From contig CAZQXS010000142.1 in the NCBI GenBank assembly GCA_964597275.1, positions 1 through 8,704 on the forward strand: a stretch of DNA of 8,704 nucleotides. The letters are read 5' to 3'. Position 1 is the stretch's first letter. Each line of letters begins with the position of its first letter. Made by a program: the position numbers and the translations under genes. The DNA comes from UBA8110 sp964597275 (GTDB lineage: Bacteria; SAR324; NAC60-12). The notes below the pieces were generated by a model. That model saw only the letters and a program-made list of their open reading frames with translations. It did not search any database and was not told the origin of the DNA. Shown one piece after another: positions 5,641-8,704 of this stretch.

Positions 5641-7779
5641 TCAAGCCTTGTCAACGGTGGGGGGGTGATAGTGTGCTGGCGCCGCTTTTCCGGATTGGTA
5701 CCGGATTCGGGCGGCTTTGGGAAATTCCAGTTTTTCCTTGGCCGCAAGTGCCGTCTTGCGGTCCACCGGATACGGTTCAAGGTGGTCTGCCGGGGGCATC
5801 TGATCCGCGTGGTAGTAGGCGATGGGGTGTTTTTCTGGGTCAACCTTCTTGCTGAGGTCGAGTTCCCGGCGGTTGATACCCTTGGGGGTCACCGCCCTGC
5901 CGTCCACCCATTCGAGATCGTACCACCACTTCTTGACCGGATTGATGCGACCGTTGCCCACCTTGTCATCGAGGTCCGCAATCCACTTGCGCGTGAAGGG
6001 AAGGTGAATCGCCATGTTCAAGAAGAGGTCGTGAACGAGCATCCCCTCGTGGTTGTACGGACAGGTCTTCATGCAGCGGCCACAGGCGGAGCCTTTGGGG
6101 TTGGTGACACGGTAGCGGGTGCAGCGCTCCACGTCCGGCTTCCACATCTCGTAGCCGTTGAACATCACGGTGTCCCCCCAACTGATCGCCTGACACGGGC
6201 ACTCCCTTGCGCACTTTAGGCACTTCTGGCACATGTCCTGGAGCCCAAAGTCAATGGGCTGGTCGTGAAACAGCGGCAGGTCGGTGGTAATGACAATGGA
6301 CTTGAAGCGCGGGCCAACGAAGGGGTTGAGCACGAGTTCGCCGATCCGGCTGAGTTCACCAAGACCCGCGTAGAGAATGAGCGGGATGTGCAGCACCTCG
6401 CTGTCGAGGTTGGAATGCACGCGTGCTGAGTAGCCCAGCCGACGAATGAATTCGGCCATCTGCCCGGCAATCGTTGCACCGCGTAGGTAGCCGCGCATGG
6501 ACTGTGCGCCGCTGATCCAGTCATCGCCGCTTGCGCCATCCATCGTCTCGTAGCCCTGATCGATGAGCATGACGATGGCGTGGCGGTGGTAGGGTTCAAT
6601 CGGCTTGCCGTCATCGTCGTGCGAGAACCACGCAAAGCGCTTGGCCTCGCAAATTCCGGTGAGGTCGGCGTTGAGGAAGTAGGAGAGCGACTTGATCGCC
6701 TTGGAGTTTTCAATCGAATCGTCCGTGTCGGGCGCTTTTTCTTGTGCCACCTCTCCGTCCTGATGGGGCACCAGCCCCCGGATCATTGGAACCATGCCCA
6801 TTGTGAAGGGGTGCTTGAGCGCAAAGCGGTTGCGCTCGACCTGAGTACGTTGCCCAAGGTCGCCCTTGCGTGCCCGTTCGAAAAACGCCGCCCGCTTGGG
6901 AACGCGGGGCACCTCGTCCTCCAGCACCAGCGTGGTCGGACGCGGCACCTTGCGGATCGTTTCCATCGGATACTGGCTCCAGTGCGAGGGTCGCTCGCGT
7001 TGACACTCGCGTTCGCGCTCCGGAACCGCCCCATCCACGCCCCACTGAAACCGCCAGTCGCGCTCTGGTTTTGTCGGCGTTTCGATCAGGGGCAGGTCCG
7101 GCTGCACGGGCATCTCGCAACTCACCACTGCGGTGCCGAACCCGGATTCCAGAAATGGATTGACCACCTTGCCGTTTTGCCAGCGTCCCAGCCCGGCGCA
7201 GACGGTCAGCAGGTCATGGTCGAGGTCCGACTTGTTACGGGAGTGCGCCTGAGCGGGCCAGCCGAGATGCCGGATGTACCCCGCAATCGTGACCGCAATC
7301 TCCGCCGCCCGCACTGCCGACCGCTCGGCCTGCGCCTCCTGAAGCCACTCCGCCGCACGGTTGTCCGGCTCCGGCTCCCGGACGTGTTCCACGACGATCA
7401 CCAGCGCGTTGCGATGGCACGGCTCCAGCGACTCCCCCGCCTCGGTTTCGGTGAACCACGCCACCTCCGGAATCTCGCACGCCCCCACCATCGAAGCGTC
7501 CATGAAGTAGCTCGCCGCCTTCATCTGGCAGGTGAGTTCCTGCGCGTCTTCCGCAATCGGCGCTTTTTCCGGGGCAACCACTCCGTCCTGCCATTGGTCG
7601 AGCAGATTGAGGTAGCCGTCCGCCACGTCGGCGAACCGCAGGGGCGACTTGCTTCGCTTCCGGGCAGGGCGCGGCTTGCGCTCGACAGGCAGGCCCGGAA
7701 CCCACGACGTGCGCTCCAGCCGCTCCAGCGGATAAGGGCCAAGATGAACCGGACGACGCTTGTTGGAAAACAGCTTCAT
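5641..7779 (-). CDS. rdhA: Cytosolic, oxygen-tolerant-type reductive dehalogenase (NpRdhA/BhbA-like)
   Basis: A 712-residue corrinoid/iron-sulfur enzyme expected to remove halogen from (hydroxy)aromatic substrates with two electrons. The 4Fe-4S motifs are C517-x2-C520-x2-C523-x3-C527-P and C553-x12-C566-x2-C569-x3-C573-P, the RdhA pattern. Tyr431, Lys493 and Arg557 match the catalytic Tyr426, Lys488 and Arg552 of Nitratireductor NpRdhA with a constant offset of 5, which also supports the start. There is no Tat signal (MKLFSNKRRP) and no rdhB-like anchor gene, so the enzyme is cytoplasmic and catabolic, not respiratory. The corrinoid-binding half is duplicated: residues about 64-231 resemble 340-507, but the first copy lacks the catalytic Tyr (Ala155) and Lys (Gly215). 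No flavin/2Fe-2S reductase domain is fused at the C-terminus, so an outside electron donor is needed. The ATG has no clear Shine-Dalgarno. The gene probably heads the TRAP/dioxygenase transcript. A corrinoid-quenching reductase role is a less likely alternative. Confidence 0.9.
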   Translation of the reverse strand: MKLFSNKRRPVHLGPYPLERLERTSWVPGLPVERKPRPARKRSKSPLRFADVADGYLNLLDQWQDGVVAPEKAPIAEDAQELTCQMKAASYFMDASMVGACEIPEVAWFTETEAGESLEPCHRNALVIVVEHVREPEPDNRAAEWLQEAQAERSAVRAAEIAVTIAGYIRHLGWPAQAHSRNKSDLDHDLLTVCAGLGRWQNGKVVNPFLESGFGTAVVSCEMPVQPDLPLIETPTKPERDWRFQWGVDGAVPERERECQRERPSHWSQYPMETIRKVPRPTTLVLEDEVPRVPKRAAFFERARKGDLGQRTQVERNRFALKHPFTMGMVPMIRGLVPHQDGEVAQEKAPDTDDSIENSKAIKSLSYFLNADLTGICEAKRFAWFSHDDDGKPIEPYHRHAIVMLIDQGYETMDGASGDDWISGAQSMRGYLRGATIAGQMAEFIRRLGYSARVHSNLDSEVLHIPLILYAGLGELSRIGELVLNPFVGPRFKSIVITTDLPLFHDQPIDFGLQDMCQKCLKCARECPCQAISWGDTVMFNGYEMWKPDVERCTRYRVTNPKGSACGRCMKTCPYNHEGMLVHDLFLNMAIHLPFTRKWIADLDDKVGNGRINPVKKWWYDLEWVDGRAVTPKGINRRELDLSKKVDPEKHPIAYYHADQMPPADHLEPYPVDRKTALAAKEKLEFPKAARIRYQSGKAAPAHYHPPTVDKA
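6259..6762 (-). other. RdhA catalytic repeat unit (C-terminal copy of corrinoid-binding half)
   Basis: Residues about 340-507 of the dehalogenase. It starts with QDGEVAQEKAP and contains SYFLNADLTGICEAKRFAWF, EPYHRHAIV, the catalytic Tyr431 (codon 6487-6489), YAGLGE, LNPFVGPRFK with catalytic Lys493 (codon 6301-6303) and TTDLPL. The 4Fe-4S motifs and Arg557 (codon 6109-6111) follow directly. This is the working copy of the internal duplication. Confidence 0.75.
7087..7590 (-). other. RdhA degenerate repeat unit (N-terminal copy without catalytic residues)
   Basis: Residues about 64-231 repeat the plan of 340-507: QDGVVAPEKAP, SYFMDASMVGACEIPEVAWF, EPCHRNALV, IRHLG, CAGLG, VNPFLESGFG. Aligned to the second copy, catalytic Tyr431 becomes Ala155 and Lys493 becomes Gly215, and no 4Fe-4S motif follows. 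The copy can be traced in DNA: GGCGCTTTTTC and CTCCGTCCTG occur 22 bp apart (start to start) both at 7559/7581 and at 6731/6753, 828 bp (276 codons) away. The NpRdhA structure is known to have a related vestigial N-terminal domain; here it is probably structural. Confidence 0.75.
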
Positions 7780-7830
7780 GGGAGTTTGGAAAATCAGAGA
7801 TGCCGGAAGCAGTGGGAGTTCGCCTGCAAG

Positions 7831-8067
7831 CTAGGCGGGCACCGCCAAAGGTTCGGGCAGGGGGTCATAATGCAGAACCACAAACTGCCCATCGGTCAAT
7901 CCAAGGGATGCATGGGTTTGGCCGTTGCGGTCGCTGAATTCCACCTCAAAGGCGGAGCCTTGGGCAAGCTGCTCCACCACCGTCCCCACTTGTCCACGCC
8001 TCAATTGGTGTTCTGGCAGGTCCAGGGTCAGAGCCACGACATCAAACAGCTTTACGGTTTCTTTCAT
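7831..8067 (-). CDS. DUF4926 family small protein
   Basis: A 78-residue protein with the pattern I recognise from DUF4926: KLFDVVALTLDLPEHQLRRG, then QVGTVVE and FEVEFSDRNGQTHASLGLT, ending FVVLHYDPL. The alternating hydrophobic pattern suggests a small all-beta fold. The function of the family is not established. ATG start with a good Shine-Dalgarno (GGAGGAG, four bases before the ATG). It lies 103 bp downstream of the DUF6883 gene and 51 bp upstream of the dehalogenase gene, all on one strand. DUF4926 genes are often found beside DUF6883 genes (from memory), so the two are best read as a pair, perhaps toxin/antitoxin-like or immunity-like, rather than as part of the dehalogenation pathway. 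Confidence 0.7.
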   Translation of the reverse strand: MKETVKLFDVVALTLDLPEHQLRRGQVGTVVEQLAQGSAFEVEFSDRNGQTHASLGLTDGQFVVLHYDPLPEPLAVPA

Positions 8068-8170
8068 GGAACTCCTCCGGTTTCTCTGAGTAGGTGCAAC
8101 TGGTCAAACGTGGAGCAGGCACTTCCGGTTCAACGATCCATGCACTCCGGACCATGGCCCGCCTCCCCCG

Positions 8171-8416
8171 TCACTCCAAGGGAAAATCAATTCGATAGCG
8201 TTGCCCATAGTCATCCTTCAGTTGAGGCACCGCATCGTACTTTCGTGCAACCTCAAGCAAGGTCTGGCGCAGGATTTCGGCATCCTCCCGCGTCCTCCCC
8301 AAGGCGGAGGAGAAGACCCGCGCCTTATGCCTGCCCGTGCGGTGATCGGCATTGAGGCTGTACTCCTGAAGCTTCTTCAGATCCACAATCGCACGGTCTG
8401 CGTTAGGCAGTTTCAC
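8171..8416 (-). CDS. DUF6883 family small protein
   Basis: An 81-residue protein beginning MKLPNADRAIVDLKKLQEYS and holding NADHRTGRHKARVFSSALG (residues 23-41) and DDYGQRYRIDF near the end, the pattern I associate with DUF6883. The RGRHKARVF-like basic segment and the final YGQRY strand are the conserved parts. No biochemical function is established. The start is GTG; an in-frame TGA lies three codons upstream (8423-8425), so no earlier start is possible, and no Shine-Dalgarno precedes it. A weak -10-like TACAAT lies on the same strand at 8437-8442, which would leave a very short leader. Usually paired with a DUF4926 gene, as here. The DUF6883/DUF4926 pair separates the tRNA gene from the catabolic cluster. 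Confidence 0.65.
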   Translation of the reverse strand: MKLPNADRAIVDLKKLQEYSLNADHRTGRHKARVFSSALGRTREDAEILRQTLLEVARKYDAVPQLKDDYGQRYRIDFPLE

Positions 8417-8556
8417 GGAGAGTCACGGAACAAAAGATTGTACGCTTCGTGAAGGATGATCACCCCAGCATGAAGTCCTAGCCCCCCTTTTTAAAGCAAG
8501 CCACTCGGAATGGCAAGCCGAAGCCCCAAGTGCCGGGCACTGATTTGAAAATCCTC
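8417..8556. other. Divergent intergenic region without a visible gene
   Basis: Between the DUF6883 start (minus strand) and the tRNA promoter (plus strand) I see no coding region. It holds a near-perfect palindrome AGTGCC-G-GGCACT (8529-8541) and two copies of GCAAGCC about 17 bp apart near 8500. It should carry the promoter of the minus-strand genes, of which only a weak TACAAT at 8437-8442 is visible. Confidence 0.4.
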
Positions 8557-8585
8557 TTGCAAATCCCCCCGTATTCTCCCATGAT
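8557..8585 (+). promoter_or_regulatory. Probable sigma70-type promoter of the tRNA-Gln gene
   Basis: TTGCAA (8557-8562) and CATGAT (8580-8585) are separated by exactly 17 bp, each matching the TTGACA/TATAAT consensus at four of six positions. The expected transcription start near 8592 would be about 7 bases before the mature tRNA 5' end, a usual distance. A 6-bp inverted repeat, GATTTG/CAAATC (8542-8547/8560-8565), overlaps the -35 box. Confidence 0.4.
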
Positions 8586-8598
8586 GTTCTGAATCAAC

Positions 8599-8673
8599 TG
8601 GGGTGTAGCCAAGTGGTAAGGCAGCGGGTTTTGATCCCGTCATTCGCAGGTTCGATCCCTGCCACCCCAGCCA
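8599..8673 (+). tRNA. tRNA-Gln (anticodon TTG)
   Basis: A full cloverleaf: acceptor TGGGGTG (8599-8605) pairs with CACCCCA (8663-8669), discriminator G8670 and an encoded CCA at 8671-8673. The anticodon arm is GCGGG-TTTTGAT-CCCGT, giving anticodon TTG; the T arm is GCAGG-TTCGATC-CCTGC. The weak U1-A72 first pair is typical of bacterial tRNA-Gln. It is on the opposite strand to all the neighbouring protein genes, with a likely own promoter upstream. Confidence 0.95.
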
Positions 8674-8704
8674 CTTTCCGAGGTTCCGCCCACCGCTGAC
8701 ATGG

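Noticed and set aside
5569..6219. Plus-strand open frame of 216 codons over the hairpin array and the 3' part of rdhA
   Set aside because: It runs through the three hairpins and antisense to the 4Fe-4S motifs in the same codon-aligned register; no family pattern or ribosome-binding site supports it.
6580..8355. A plus-strand open frame of 591 codons opposite rdhA and both small genes
   Set aside because: It is codon-aligned antisense to rdhA and DUF4926: its stops would need TTA, CTA or TCA codons in the sense genes, which this GC-rich organism uses rarely. Its product looks like arbitrary Arg/His/Leu-rich sequence, and the minus-strand products match known families.
8461..8671. CACCCCAGC at 8461-8469 repeats the 3' end of the tRNA-Gln gene (8663-8671), a possible attachment site
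   Set aside because: Nine bases can occur by chance, the copy is on the 5' side of the tRNA while integration at tRNA 3' ends places elements on the other side, and no integrase gene is visible.

Overview
The window reads as a chromosomal segment of a Gram-negative bacterium, probably proteobacterial or similar, with fairly high GC. Genes are tightly packed. The TRAP transporter needs a periplasmic binding protein, and the ring-cleavage dioxygenase uses O2, so at least part of the gene set belongs to an aerobic life style. I cannot name the genus.

Layout from left to right. Bases 1-420 (+) hold the 3' end of a class A FAD-dependent aromatic monooxygenase gene, cut by the window edge. Convergent to it, the rest of the protein-coding part lies on the minus strand. 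Read in the direction of transcription (right to left) the order is: DUF6883 protein (8171-8416), DUF4926 protein (7831-8067), a 712-residue reductive dehalogenase (5641-7779), then a TRAP transporter (dctP 4544-5548, dctQ 3977-4510, dctM 2666-3970), an iron-type alcohol dehydrogenase (1553-2662) and a gentisate/salicylate 1,2-dioxygenase-type cupin enzyme (488-1546). The last five genes are separated by 33, 6, 3 and 6 bp and are almost surely one operon. The dehalogenase is 92 bp upstream, and that gap is filled by three successive 4-nt-loop hairpins. At the right end a tRNA-Gln(UUG) gene lies on the plus strand.

The most interesting gene is the reductive dehalogenase. It is not the Tat-exported, membrane-anchored respiratory type: it has no signal peptide and no rdhB partner here. 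It has two 4Fe-4S motifs, and its Tyr431/Lys493/Arg557 match the catalytic residues of the oxygen-tolerant cytosolic enzyme NpRdhA (Tyr426/Lys488/Arg552, numbers from memory) with a constant offset of 5. The corrinoid-binding half is internally duplicated, and the N-terminal copy has lost the catalytic Tyr and Lys.

Working model (inference): a halogenated hydroxy-aromatic acid is taken up by the TRAP system, dehalogenated in the cytoplasm by the RdhA, and the dehalogenated ring is opened by the cupin dioxygenase. The flanking FAD monooxygenase could add a ring hydroxyl. The role of the alcohol dehydrogenase and the electron donor of the dehalogenase are not evident from the window.
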